Positions 13,573 through 21,619 of a DNA stretch of 24,926 nucleotides are shown in pieces. The position numbers and the translations under genes are program-made. The notes beneath the pieces are model-generated. The model saw only the letters and a list, made by a program, of their open reading frames with translations, searched no databases and was not told the origin of the DNA. The stretch is from an uncultured Comamonadaceae bacterium (GTDB lineage Bacteria > Pseudomonadota > Gammaproteobacteria > Burkholderiales > Burkholderiaceae_C). Position 1 is the first letter of the stretch. Each line of letters begins with the position of its first letter. The DNA is taken from positions 1 through 24,926 of the forward strand of contig CALMOI010000229.1 of NCBI GenBank assembly GCA_937871735.1, given 5' to 3'.

Positions 13573-15366
13573 ATGCTGGAAAAACTGCGCCGCCGCATCC
13601 CCGAACACTGGAAAACCAAGCTCGCGCCGCTGGCCGAATGGCTGATCTTGGCCGAGCCGCAACTGCGGCTGACCGACGACATGGACGGCGACGCCATCCG
13701 GCGCGAAGTGGCTGTGTACGTCAAGCGCTGCGTGCGCTGGCAGGCGAAGGAGCGCCAAAAGCTCCAGGCTCAACGCCGTGGTGGCGCAGCGGCAACTACC
13801 GGGTGGCCGCGCCCTGTTGGTGTCGGGCTTGCAGGCATCGTGGGGCTGTCGATCTTGGCTGCGCTCGGGGTTTGGGGCTACTACGGCCTGCATCTAGAGC
13901 ATGGGATCGACCTCTCCAAATGGCTAGAACCCAACACCGTCACCGGCACCTTGCTATCGGTGTTGGTGGGCTCTCCCGTGGCCTACATCATCTGGCGCTA
14001 CCGCGACCAAAACACCCTTTGGCAAATCGAGAACCAGCGCAAAGACATCAACCTGAAGGACTTCCAGAAACTGGCCGAATGGGCCAGCGGGCAGCACCTC
14101 CAGGAAGACAAGGTGGTCGAGCAAACCAAGCGCACCGAAAAGGCCACCGCCAGCGGCCCCGAAATCACCACTGAAACCGTCACCACCCGCGAAGGCAGCG
14201 CGCCGCCTGACCATGCCCGCAGCGTCAACAAGCGCACCGGGGGCGAGAGTTTGCAAGTGGCGGCGGTTTATCAGCTCCAGGCGTTTTTGGATGGCGAATT
14301 TGGCAAGCACTTTCAGCGGCCTGCGTTCCAGTTGCTCAAGTCGCTGTGGGAGGGGTTGGTACTGGAGCATGTTAGAAAATTAGATGAATCGATTTTAGAA
14401 AAAAGTGAGAATGATGCATTGGAACAGTGGAGATTTGATTTCTCAACAATTATCAATACACCATTTGGCTTAGCGGTAAGGGAGTCTCTGGTTTTCGGGG
14501 TGCAACAACAATATTCACTCCATCCTGAGGATATTTCAATAGGAGTGCTTGCGGGGGTTAATACCCGGTCTCCAACGAGTAGCCCATGGAAGTTGGCTGG
14601 ATTAAAATTAAGATCGATTGACCTGCGAGGAGTTAACCTAGATCTTATAAAAGAGCATTTAAAACAAAGGCTTTTCCATGATCATAAAGATGAAAAAAAT
14701 CCACTCCCACATAAAAATTGGCGTAGCATAAATCTACAAGGAGCTGATTTGCAAGGGGCAAACTTGTGTGCAGCTTATTTATTTGGAGCACACATGCAAG
14801 GAGTAGATTTGAAATTTGCCTCGATGAATAAGATTAATTTATCTTTCGCAAATCTTCAAGGAGCAAGACTAAGTTATGTTAATCTAGAAATGGCAAGTCT
14901 ACATGCTGCAAAACTGGACTCTGCAAATCTACATCAAGCAAAACTCAAAAAAGTAGATCTATCACACGCCACCCTAAGGTGGTCAGATTTTGGGCATGCA
15001 ACATTTGAGGGGATTCAATATGCCGACTTTAGGTTTTCTGATGTTAGAAATTCCATATGTATTGGGATGCGCTTTAAATGGGTAAATTTTGAGGATGCAA
15101 ACTTATCGAAGGCAAATCTGATGTTTTCTTCGTTTTATGAGTGCAATCTGCAAAGGTCAAACTTGACAGGATCGGATTTGAGAGGTGTAAGTATTGATAG
15201 TAAAACCAACACAAAAGGTGCTGTGTATGATGGAACTACAAAGTTCGGCACTTTGAAAAATGGTGGAGTGTCGTCAAACGACTCCGACTGGATCGACGCC
15301 GAAGCCGAAGAACAACGCTGGCGCGACCTCGGCGCGCGGCGCGTGGATGAAGAACCCACCGTCTAA
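13573..15366 (+). CDS. Membrane-anchored pentapeptide-repeat protein, mosaic composition
   Basis: This 597-aa protein is of unknown function. An N-terminal charged region (1-80) comes first, then two hydrophobic helices at about 82-104 and 121-141 separated by a short loop. Basic residues on both outer sides suggest that both ends are cytoplasmic. A charged, Thr/Glu-rich stretch (about 165-220) and a mixed region to about 380 come next. About 160 residues of A(D/N)Lxx pentapeptide repeats follow (383-540, e.g. INLQGADLQGANL, ANLSKANLMFSSF), which should form a right-handed quadrilateral beta-helix. The acidic tail ends RRVDEEPTV. Bases 14370-15265 are strikingly A+T-rich and use different codons from both flanks, although the frame is unbroken. 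The start is uncertain, since no good ribosome-binding site precedes 13573. Confidence 0.85.
   Translation: MLEKLRRRIPEHWKTKLAPLAEWLILAEPQLRLTDDMDGDAIRREVAVYVKRCVRWQAKERQKLQAQRRGGAAATTGWPRPVGVGLAGIVGLSILAALGVWGYYGLHLEHGIDLSKWLEPNTVTGTLLSVLVGSPVAYIIWRYRDQNTLWQIENQRKDINLKDFQKLAEWASGQHLQEDKVVEQTKRTEKATASGPEITTETVTTREGSAPPDHARSVNKRTGGESLQVAAVYQLQAFLDGEFGKHFQRPAFQLLKSLWEGLVLEHVRKLDESILEKSENDALEQWRFDFSTIINTPFGLAVRESLVFGVQQQYSLHPEDISIGVLAGVNTRSPTSSPWKLAGLKLRSIDLRGVNLDLIKEHLKQRLFHDHKDEKNPLPHKNWRSINLQGADLQGANLCAAYLFGAHMQGVDLKFASMNKINLSFANLQGARLSYVNLEMASLHAAKLDSANLHQAKLKKVDLSHATLRWSDFGHATFEGIQYADFRFSDVRNSICIGMRFKWVNFEDANLSKANLMFSSFYECNLQRSNLTGSDLRGVSIDSKTNTKGAVYDGTTKFGTLKNGGVSSNDSDWIDAEAEEQRWRDLGARRVDEEPTV
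14370..15265 (+). other. A+T-rich insert within the pentapeptide gene
   Basis: Hand counts on 60-base samples give 32 % G+C at 14401-14460, 45 % at 14701-14760 and 35 % at 15001-15060, against 70 % at 13621-13680. Composition returns to G+C-rich over the last 90 bases of the gene. Both edges are within the coding frame. This looks like a replaced internal segment rather than a whole transferred gene. Confidence 0.75.
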
Positions 15367-15370
15367 CACC

Positions 15371-15625
15371 ATGCTCAAACTCCTCCGTGCCCGTCCCCTC
15401 CCAGACTCCCGCCTTGAGCTGACGTTCTCCAACCACTCCGTCCGCCACTTCGACGCTGCGCCCTATCTGGCCGCCCGCAGCGGCCCGCTGCTGGAGCCCT
15501 TGCGCCAGCCCGCCTACTTTGCGCGTTGTTTCATCGACGCGGGTGCGCTGTGCTGGCCCAACGGGTTGGAGCTGTCGGCGGCGCGGCTGGCGGAGTTGTC
15601 GCATCCTTGGGCGGCTGCGGCTTGA
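15371..15625 (+). CDS. DUF2442-type small protein
   Basis: This 84-aa protein opens MLKLLRARPLPDSRLELTFS and carries HFDAAPYL, LLEPLRQPAYFARCFIDAGALCWPNGLEL, the pattern of DUF2442 (beta-rich, with a W-P-x-G near the end). Members often sit beside DUF4160 proteins in presumed toxin-antitoxin-like pairs; no DUF4160 gene is present here. The ATG at 15371 is 5 bases after the pentapeptide stop codon, so the two may be translationally coupled. A GTG in the same frame further upstream would overlap the pentapeptide gene and is not favoured. Function unknown. Confidence 0.75.
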   Translation: MLKLLRARPLPDSRLELTFSNHSVRHFDAAPYLAARSGPLLEPLRQPAYFARCFIDAGALCWPNGLELSAARLAELSHPWAAAA

Positions 15626-15709
15626 TGCAACAACTTCCCCGCGTCCTCTCTCGTCCGCGCTGTGTGGCTACTGGCCGCTGCGCGTCCTTGAGTTGGTAGT
15701 CTCTGCATC

Positions 15710-17098
15710 ATGGCTAAAGAAAAAACGATTTACACCTGCAACGAATGCGGCGGCACCTGCCCCAAATGGCTGGGCAAATGCCCGGCCTGCGGGGCTTGGA
15801 ACACCTTGATTGAGTCGGTCGCCGAGCCTGCCGCTTCGGCGGCCAGCACCCGCAACCACCGCTTTGCGGCGCTCGCCAAAACGGCGGAAGTCGCCACGCT
15901 GGGCCAGATCGAGGCCAGCGACTTCGAGCGCACGCCCACTGGCCACGATGAGCTAGACCGCGTGCTGGGCGGCGGCATCGTCGAAGGCGGCGTGGTGCTG
16001 ATCGGCGGCGATCCGGGCATCGGCAAATCCACGCTGCTGCTGCAAGCGCTGGATTCGTTGCAGCGCGCAGGCCAGTCCACGCTCTACGTCACGGGCGAAG
16101 AAAGCGGCGCGCAAGTGGCGCTGCGGGCGCGGCGGCTGGGGCTGGATGGCTCGGCGGTGCAGGTGCTGGCGGAGATCCAGCTTGAAAAAATCCTCGCTAC
16201 GCTGGATGCGGTGCGGCCCACGATTGCGGTGATTGACTCGATCCAGACTGTGTACTCGGATCAGCTCACCTCCGCGCCGGGCTCGGTGGCGCAGGTGCGC
16301 GAGTGCGCGGCGCACCTGACGCGCGCGGCCAAATCCAGCGGCGTGAGCATCGTGCTGGTGGGCCACGTCACCAAAGAAGGCGCGCTGGCCGGGCCGCGTG
16401 TGCTGGAGCACATGGTCGACACGGTGCTGTACTTTGAAGGCGACACGCACAGCAGCTTTCGGCTGGTGCGCGCCATCAAAAATCGCTTTGGCGCGGTGAA
16501 CGAAATCGGCGTGTTCGCCATGACTGAGCGCGGTTTGAAGGGCGTGTCCAACCCCAGCGCCATCTTCTTGAGCCAGCACAGCGAGCCTGTGCCCGGCAGT
16601 TGCGTGATGGTGACGCTGGAAGGCACACGCCCGCTGCTGGTCGAAGTACAGGCGCTGGTCGATAGCGGTGGCCCCAGCCCGCGCCGCCTGTCGGTGGGGC
16701 TAGACCGAGATCGGCTGGCGATGCTGCTGGCGGTGCTGCACCGCCACGCCGGGGTCAATTGCATGGATCAAGACGTGTTTGTGAACGCGGTGGGCGGCGT
16801 GCGCATTAGCGAACCCGCGTCGGACTTGGCGGTGATGCTGGCGATCACCTCCAGCTTGCGCGGCAAAGCACTGCCCAAGGGCTTCCTCGCGTTTGGCGAA
16901 GTCGGGCTGGCCGGTGAAGTGCGCCCGGCCCCACGCGGCCAAGATCGCTTGAAAGAAGCGGCCAAACTGGGATTTAGCGTGGCGGTGGTGCCCAAGGCCA
17001 ACGCACCCAAAAAGAACGACAAAGCCTTTGAGGGCTTGACCATTCACCCGGTCGAGCGCATTGAAGAGGCGATGGAGCTGGTGCGCGGGCTGTCATGA
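15710..17098 (+). CDS. radA: DNA repair protein RadA (Sms)
   Basis: RadA is a RecA-like, DnaB-like branch-migration helicase in recombinational repair (462 aa). It shows the four-cysteine zinc finger C10, C13, C24, C27, the Walker A motif GDPGIGKST (about 100-108), the RadA-specific KNRFG motif (near 257), and a C-terminal Lon-protease-like domain (from about 300) including FLAFGEVGLAGEVRPAP. All hallmark residues are intact. The ATG at 15710 has a weak upstream site. The stop codon overlaps the next gene's start (ATGA), indicating translational coupling. Confidence 0.97.
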   Translation: MAKEKTIYTCNECGGTCPKWLGKCPACGAWNTLIESVAEPAASAASTRNHRFAALAKTAEVATLGQIEASDFERTPTGHDELDRVLGGGIVEGGVVLIGGDPGIGKSTLLLQALDSLQRAGQSTLYVTGEESGAQVALRARRLGLDGSAVQVLAEIQLEKILATLDAVRPTIAVIDSIQTVYSDQLTSAPGSVAQVRECAAHLTRAAKSSGVSIVLVGHVTKEGALAGPRVLEHMVDTVLYFEGDTHSSFRLVRAIKNRFGAVNEIGVFAMTERGLKGVSNPSAIFLSQHSEPVPGSCVMVTLEGTRPLLVEVQALVDSGGPSPRRLSVGLDRDRLAMLLAVLHRHAGVNCMDQDVFVNAVGGVRISEPASDLAVMLAITSSLRGKALPKGFLAFGEVGLAGEVRPAPRGQDRLKEAAKLGFSVAVVPKANAPKKNDKAFEGLTIHPVERIEEAMELVRGLS

Positions 17099-17496
17099 AC
17101 TTTCAACAATTTTCAGTGCCTGCGGGCTGTGTGGTGCTGCTCGGTTTGGGCTGGCAAGCGGGCGGCTGGCAGGGCGTGGCCGTGGTGGCGGGTGGTTTGG
17201 TGATGTGGCTGCTGTTGCACTTCACCCGGCTGATGACGATCTTGAAGCGCGCCGCGAATCGCCCCATCGGCCATGTCGACAGCGCGGTGATGCTCAACGC
17301 CCAACTCCAACCCGGCATGACGCTGGTGCAGGTCATCACCCTGACGCGGGCGCTGGGCGCACTGCAAAGCGCCAAAGATGCGCAACCCGAACTGTTTCGC
17401 TGGACGGACAACAGCAATTCGTGGGTCAACTGCGAGTTTCACGGGGGCAAGTTGACGCATTGGCTGCTGGTGCGGCCTAGCGATCCGCAAAGTTAG
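17095..17496 (+). CDS. Small membrane protein coupled to radA
   Basis: I do not recognise a named family in this 133-aa protein. Two hydrophobic segments lie at about 8-20 and 27-43 (ending LVMWLLLHFTRLM), then a soluble domain with GHVDSAVMLNAQLQPGMTLVQVITLTRALG and a C-terminal NSWVNCEFHGGKLTHWLLVRP. The hydrophobic pair suggests an inner-membrane hairpin, with the soluble part facing the cytoplasm. It starts inside the radA stop codon (4-base overlap) and ilvE follows after 53 bases. The order radA - this - ilvE points to a conserved neighbour rather than a chance frame. Confidence 0.8.
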   Translation: MNFQQFSVPAGCVVLLGLGWQAGGWQGVAVVAGGLVMWLLLHFTRLMTILKRAANRPIGHVDSAVMLNAQLQPGMTLVQVITLTRALGALQSAKDAQPELFRWTDNSNSWVNCEFHGGKLTHWLLVRPSDPQS

Positions 17497-17549
17497 GCTC
17501 GTAAAATCCCAGCTTTGCGCCTTTCGGCACAACCCAAGGAAAAAAATCT

Positions 17550-18518
17550 ATGAGTTCCGTGATTCCCTCGATGTCTGACCGCGACGGCAAGATCTGGATG
17601 GACGGCCAGATGGTGGACTGGCGCGACGCCAAAATCCACGTGCTCACCCACACCTTGCACTACGGCTGCGGCGCATTTGAGGGCGTGCGCGCCTACAACG
17701 GCGAGCAAGGCACGGCGATTTTTCGGCTGCAAGAGCACACTGATCGCTTGTTCAACAGCGCCAAAATTTTGCGCATGAGCATTCCGTTCACCAAAGACGA
17801 AGTGAACGAGGCCCAAAAAGCCGTGGTGCGCGAGAACAACTTAGAGTCCGGCTACCTGCGCCCGCTGACCTGGATTGGCGACAAAAAGCTGGGCGTGTCC
17901 CCCAAAGGCAACACCATTCACCTGATGGTGGCCGCTTGGGCTTGGGGCGCGTACTTGGGCGAAGAAGGCATGAAGCGCGGCATCCGCGTCAAGACCAGCA
18001 GCTACACCCGCCACCACGTCAACATCACCATGACGCAGGCCAAGGCGGTGAGCAACTACACCAACTCCATCCTCGCCAACATGGAAGCCACCGACGACGG
18101 CTACGACGAAGCCCTGCTGCTGGATGCCAGTGGCTTTGTCTCCGAGGGCGCGGGCGAGAACATTTTTGTGGTCAAAGACGGGGTGGTCTACACGCCCGAT
18201 TTGTCGGCAGGCGCGCTGAACGGCATCACCCGCAACACCATCTTCCACATCTGCAAGGATTTGGGGCTGGAGCTGGTGCAAAAGCGCATCACCCGCGACG
18301 AGGTCTATATCGCTGACGAAGCCTTCTTCACCGGCACTGCCGCTGAAGTCACGCCGATCCGCGAGCTCGATCGCCTGCCCATCGGCATCGGCTCGCGTGG
18401 CCCGATCACAGAAAAAATTCAGACCGCTTTCTTTGACATCGTCAACGGTCGCAACCCCAAGTACGCCCACTGGCTGACCCCGGTGGCATCCAACTCTTCA
18501 TCACAGGTATCCGTATGA
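17550..18518 (+). CDS. ilvE: Branched-chain amino acid aminotransferase IlvE
   Basis: This fold-type IV PLP aminotransferase (322 aa) catalyses the last step of Leu, Ile and Val synthesis. The PLP lysine is K165 in TMTQAKAVSNYTNS. The conserved E of FVSEGAGENIF, the HYGCGAFEGVRAY N-terminal block and the FFTGTAAEVTPI phosphate-binding block are all present. The ATG at 17550 has AAGGA at 17536-17540, an acceptable spacing. A TAAAAT at 17502-17507 could be a -10 box but no matching -35 is clear. The stop codon overlaps the next start (ATGA). Confidence 0.97.
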   Translation: MSSVIPSMSDRDGKIWMDGQMVDWRDAKIHVLTHTLHYGCGAFEGVRAYNGEQGTAIFRLQEHTDRLFNSAKILRMSIPFTKDEVNEAQKAVVRENNLESGYLRPLTWIGDKKLGVSPKGNTIHLMVAAWAWGAYLGEEGMKRGIRVKTSSYTRHHVNITMTQAKAVSNYTNSILANMEATDDGYDEALLLDASGFVSEGAGENIFVVKDGVVYTPDLSAGALNGITRNTIFHICKDLGLELVQKRITRDEVYIADEAFFTGTAAEVTPIRELDRLPIGIGSRGPITEKIQTAFFDIVNGRNPKYAHWLTPVASNSSSQVSV

Positions 18519-18721
18519 CGCAAGCCACCGTTGAACTCCTCGCCCAAGACTTGAACCACCAAGGCGGCGTGTTCTGCCCCAGCCCCAAAGCTGACATGAA
18601 GTTGTGGAACAGCCACCCCAAGGTGTACTTGGACGTGGGCCGTCACGGCGAAGCCAAGTGCCCGTACTGCGGCACGGTGTACAAGCTCAAAGCGGGCGAA
18701 CATTTTGGTGGCGGCCACTGA
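18515..18721 (+). CDS. zf-CHCC zinc-finger protein
   Basis: This is a 68-aa single zinc-finger protein of the CHCC type (related to the C-terminal domain of mitochondrial complex I subunit NDUFS6). Likely ligands are C21, H44, C49 and C52, in FCPSPKADMKLWNSHPKV and GRHGEAKCPYCGTVY. It begins in the ilvE stop codon (4-base overlap), so translation is coupled. In related bacteria this small gene commonly sits between ilvE and lipopolysaccharide glycosyltransferase genes, as here. Its molecular role is not known to me. Confidence 0.93.
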   Translation: MTQATVELLAQDLNHQGGVFCPSPKADMKLWNSHPKVYLDVGRHGEAKCPYCGTVYKLKAGEHFGGGH

Positions 18722-18761
18722 GCACCGCCGGCCTGTACCTGCTTGAATTGCAATAGGTTTC

Positions 18762-19796
18762 ATGCGCATCCTTCATATTGTTTTATCGAAGGGGTTTGCA
18801 GGTTCTGAGCGATCTACCGTCGAATCCTGTAATGCACAGTGCCAAGAGCACACTGTGGGCTTAATCGTGCGGCGTGATCACCGCAACCGTGACGGCGCCA
18901 GCATCGTCGATCATGTGGATGCGAGGGTTCACATCACCGAGGTTCCTCGGCTGCTGTTCACGGGCTGGCGTGTGCGTGCTGCTATTCAAGATTTTGTACC
19001 CGACGTGATTCACTGCCACCTACGCCGATCTGTGCGCATCGTGGCCAAAGCCGCTCCACGAGCTGCTACCGTGACCACTTTGCATATTGGTGTCAACGGA
19101 CCTCATTTCGTACAGATGGGTGGCATCGTGTGCAATGCACGCTGGCAGTTAGCGCAAATCCCGGCGGGCTACAAGGGTCTGCTGCTGAAAGCCCATAACT
19201 CCCTGACCCCACATCGCCGCCTAAGCGGCACCGACATTGCCACATTGCGCCAAGAACTCGGCATTGCTCCTGACGATTTTTTGGTGGGAGGCGTAGGACG
19301 CATGACTGAGATCAAAGGCTGGGACACGCTGATCCAAGCCGTGCGCCTACACCCAGAACTTGATCGATTGAAGGTTGTACTGTTTGGCAACGGCTCAGCG
19401 CTGGATCAATTCAAGGCCCTAGCGGATGGCGACTCGCGTATCCGTTTCGTGGGTTTCCGTCCTGATGTGAAAGACTTTTACCAAGCCTTTGATACCTTTG
19501 TGTGCCCCTCGCGTTTTGAGCCGTTGCCTCGAGTCATGCTGGAAGCAATGGATGCGGGCACGCCGGTGATTGCCTCAGATGCCGATGGCTGCCGTGAACT
19601 GATCGAAGATTACGGCGGTGCCATGTTCCCTGCGGGTGATGCCGCTGCACTTGCACGCTTGCTACTCCAGCAGATTCAAGCAGACAAATACCGCACCAGC
19701 ATCGACTTGAGTCAGCACCATATCGCAAACACTAACGCGACGATGTTGGACTTTTATGGTCGCGTGATAACCCATCAGCACCAACCTACCATCTAA
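18762..19796 (+). CDS. Glycosyltransferase family 4 (GT-B)
   Basis: This is a 344-aa retaining glycosyltransferase, probably cytoplasmic face of the inner membrane. The N-terminal half opens MRILHIVLSKGFAGSERS (acceptor-side Gly/Ser loop). The C-terminal half has VGGVGRMTEIKGWDTLI and the E-x7-E motif in SRFEPLPRVMLEAMDAGTP, the nucleotide-sugar donor site. The GT4 family includes lipopolysaccharide and capsule enzymes; the sugar cannot be assigned. It starts 40 bases after the zf-CHCC gene and ends 13 bases before the GT25 gene, which places it at the head of the glycan cluster. Confidence 0.92.
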   Translation: MRILHIVLSKGFAGSERSTVESCNAQCQEHTVGLIVRRDHRNRDGASIVDHVDARVHITEVPRLLFTGWRVRAAIQDFVPDVIHCHLRRSVRIVAKAAPRAATVTTLHIGVNGPHFVQMGGIVCNARWQLAQIPAGYKGLLLKAHNSLTPHRRLSGTDIATLRQELGIAPDDFLVGGVGRMTEIKGWDTLIQAVRLHPELDRLKVVLFGNGSALDQFKALADGDSRIRFVGFRPDVKDFYQAFDTFVCPSRFEPLPRVMLEAMDAGTPVIASDADGCRELIEDYGGAMFPAGDAAALARLLLQQIQADKYRTSIDLSQHHIANTNATMLDFYGRVITHQHQPTI

Positions 19797-19809
19797 CTTG
19801 AGAGCTGCT

Positions 19810-20577
19810 ATGGGTTGCTTAGCCTATCTCATCAATCTTCCACGCGATGTACAAAGATGCGAGCGCATGCACAGCGAGCTCGCCACCATGAACATTCGCT
19901 ATGAGCGCGTAGAGGCGGTGTACGGCAAAGCATTAAGTGAAGCCGAGCGCCGAACCTGGTACGACGAAACCACCAATCAGCGTCGCTATCACCAGTCGCT
20001 CACCCCCGGAGAAATCGGTTGCTACGCCAGCCACCAGCAAGTCGCTCAGCGCTTGCTGGACTCCCGTGAGCCCTATGCTTTGGTCTTGGAAGACGACGTG
20101 CATTTGCTGCCGGAATTACACGCAGTGCTCAAAGCCGTGGCAGACCTGCCCGAACAGTGGGACATGATCAAACTAGTGGGGCGCGACCATGAGCAAGCAA
20201 TACAACGCTGGCCTTTTCCCGGCCTGAACCATAAAACCCAATTGATCCGCTACCGCAGAGCACCCAGCCGTACAGGGGCTTACTTGCTCAGTCGCTCTGG
20301 GGCCAACAAACTACTAAAACAGCATCGACCTTTTTTTCGACCCGTAGATGTAGATATCAGATACTGGTGGGAATCAGGCATACGCCTTTATGGAGTGCAA
20401 CCTTATCCTATTACCCGCAGCGTGGATTCGGCATTATCCACCATTGGTGCGCAAGCGACAAAACGAGATACACGACGCTGGCGCAAGCTTCTAAATCAAT
20501 TATTTTTTAGCATAGCAAATTCTGCCGCTAACCGACGCTTGCAACAAGAAGTTGATCCGTTCTCAGCGCTGAAATAG
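19810..20577 (+). CDS. Glycosyltransferase family 25 (LPS-type)
   Basis: This is a 255-aa GT25 enzyme, the family of lipooligosaccharide galactosyltransferases such as Lgt/LpsA. It opens MGCLAYLINLPRDVQRCERM, the standard GT25 start. Signature blocks are LTPGEIGCYASHQQVAQ and ALVLEDDVHLLPE (metal/donor acidic residues), then SRTGAYLLSRSGANKLL and an FRPVDVDIRYWW block. The ATG at 19810 is preferred over an in-frame TTG at 19798 because the family begins at MGCLAYLINL. G+C-rich at first, it becomes A+T-rich in its last ~250 bases, where the variable module appears to begin. Confidence 0.9.
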   Translation: MGCLAYLINLPRDVQRCERMHSELATMNIRYERVEAVYGKALSEAERRTWYDETTNQRRYHQSLTPGEIGCYASHQQVAQRLLDSREPYALVLEDDVHLLPELHAVLKAVADLPEQWDMIKLVGRDHEQAIQRWPFPGLNHKTQLIRYRRAPSRTGAYLLSRSGANKLLKQHRPFFRPVDVDIRYWWESGIRLYGVQPYPITRSVDSALSTIGAQATKRDTRRWRKLLNQLFFSIANSAANRRLQQEVDPFSALK

Positions 20578-20591
20578 TAGTGTGTTATGAG

Positions 20592-20610
20592 ATAACAATT
20601 TTATTGTTAT
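20592..20610 (+). repeat. A+T-rich perfect hairpin in the GT25-GT2 gap
   Basis: ATAACAAT and ATTGTTAT flank a TTT loop (8-bp stem). It lies in the 58-base gap before the next glycosyltransferase and just upstream of that gene's ribosome-binding site. It is too A+T-rich and lacks a following T-tract, so I do not call it a terminator. It may be a weak regulatory or mRNA-processing element, or chance. Confidence 0.5.
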
Positions 20611-20635
20611 AGCCTCGATTTTTGTTGGAGAAATT

Positions 20636-21598
20636 TTGGATTCATTCCAGTTTGATCGCCGCTCACTGAGCAAAACACGCCCACCGGGGATCAGTGCCAT
20701 CATGCGCATTAAAAATGGGGCCGATTTTTTACAACTTTCTATCGAATCGCACCTCCCTTACGTCGATGAAGTCGTGGCTTGTTATAACGATTGCACGGAT
20801 GATACTGAGATTATTTTACAGAAATTGGCACAAAAATATCCAAACCGTGTCAGGCCTATCAAATACATCCCATACGTCCATCCAATTTTAAGCTTAGAGC
20901 ATGCGCAAACACCAACAGAGTCAATTCACTCGATAGCTAATTACTATAATTTTGCTTTATCACAAGCACGCTATAGTTATGCAACCAAACTTGATGACGA
21001 TCATTTGGCCATCGATATACATTTACAACCCGCCATCGATCTAATTCGGAAAACCATCAACAAAGGCAAAAAAGAATTATTCACGTTCTCCGGCGTGAAT
21101 TTAATAATCAATGCAGAAGGTGAGATTGGTGTCTACACAAAAGAACCTTTAGTTGGATCTGGTGATCATTTATATTTTCCCGTGTGCGAAGAAATCTATT
21201 TTATACAAAATCAGCGCACTGAAATTTTCAACTTCGCCCCCCCAAAACTACCCAAACAGTATATTGGACTACTCTATTTCCATCTCAAGCATTGCAAAAC
21301 CACACTGGGCTTACACAATTTAAATGAACAAGCTCGTATAGCGTATCAAACCCAGCTCAACCAAACGGATAGTTGGATGTCTTATGAAGAATTCAAAGCT
21401 CCACAGAACATTAAAAAAATGAAACGAAAAATTCATCCACTGGAGTATTGGATACGCACGACCCCATTGATACAACATACAATTTATCAAATAACCAAGC
21501 GAAATCCACCTCTGAATATTTGTCGCATGGCTCGTATGGATTCAGATTTGGCCGCTATCAATTTTGAAATTGATGTTATCAAAAAATTGACGGCCTAG
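20636..21598 (+). CDS. Glycosyltransferase family 2-like protein
   Basis: This 320-aa protein has a GT-A-type N-terminus: AIMRIKNGADFLQLSIESHL, VDEVVACYNDCTDDT, then the metal-binding acidic run TKLDDDHLAID. The start is TTG at 20636, with TTGGAGA 6-7 bases upstream; no suitable ATG precedes the conserved MRIKN block. The C-terminal 100 residues are basic (KKMKRKIHPLEYWIR) and could contact the membrane surface. The gene is strongly A+T-rich. Donor and acceptor unknown; likely adds a sugar to a surface polysaccharide. Confidence 0.8.
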   Translation: MDSFQFDRRSLSKTRPPGISAIMRIKNGADFLQLSIESHLPYVDEVVACYNDCTDDTEIILQKLAQKYPNRVRPIKYIPYVHPILSLEHAQTPTESIHSIANYYNFALSQARYSYATKLDDDHLAIDIHLQPAIDLIRKTINKGKKELFTFSGVNLIINAEGEIGVYTKEPLVGSGDHLYFPVCEEIYFIQNQRTEIFNFAPPKLPKQYIGLLYFHLKHCKTTLGLHNLNEQARIAYQTQLNQTDSWMSYEEFKAPQNIKKMKRKIHPLEYWIRTTPLIQHTIYQITKRNPPLNICRMARMDSDLAAINFEIDVIKKLTA

Positions 21599-21619
21599 AC
21601 TACCAACCGCAGACTCGCC

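Noticed and set aside
15260..15370. A longer DUF2442 gene starting at an in-frame GTG at 15260.
   Set aside because: It would overlap the pentapeptide coding region by over 100 bases, and the family begins at MLKLLRARPL.
17480..17549. A sigma-70 promoter for ilvE (TAAAAT at 17502-17507).
   Set aside because: No acceptable -35 element at a 16-18 base distance, so it is mentioned only in the ilvE entry.
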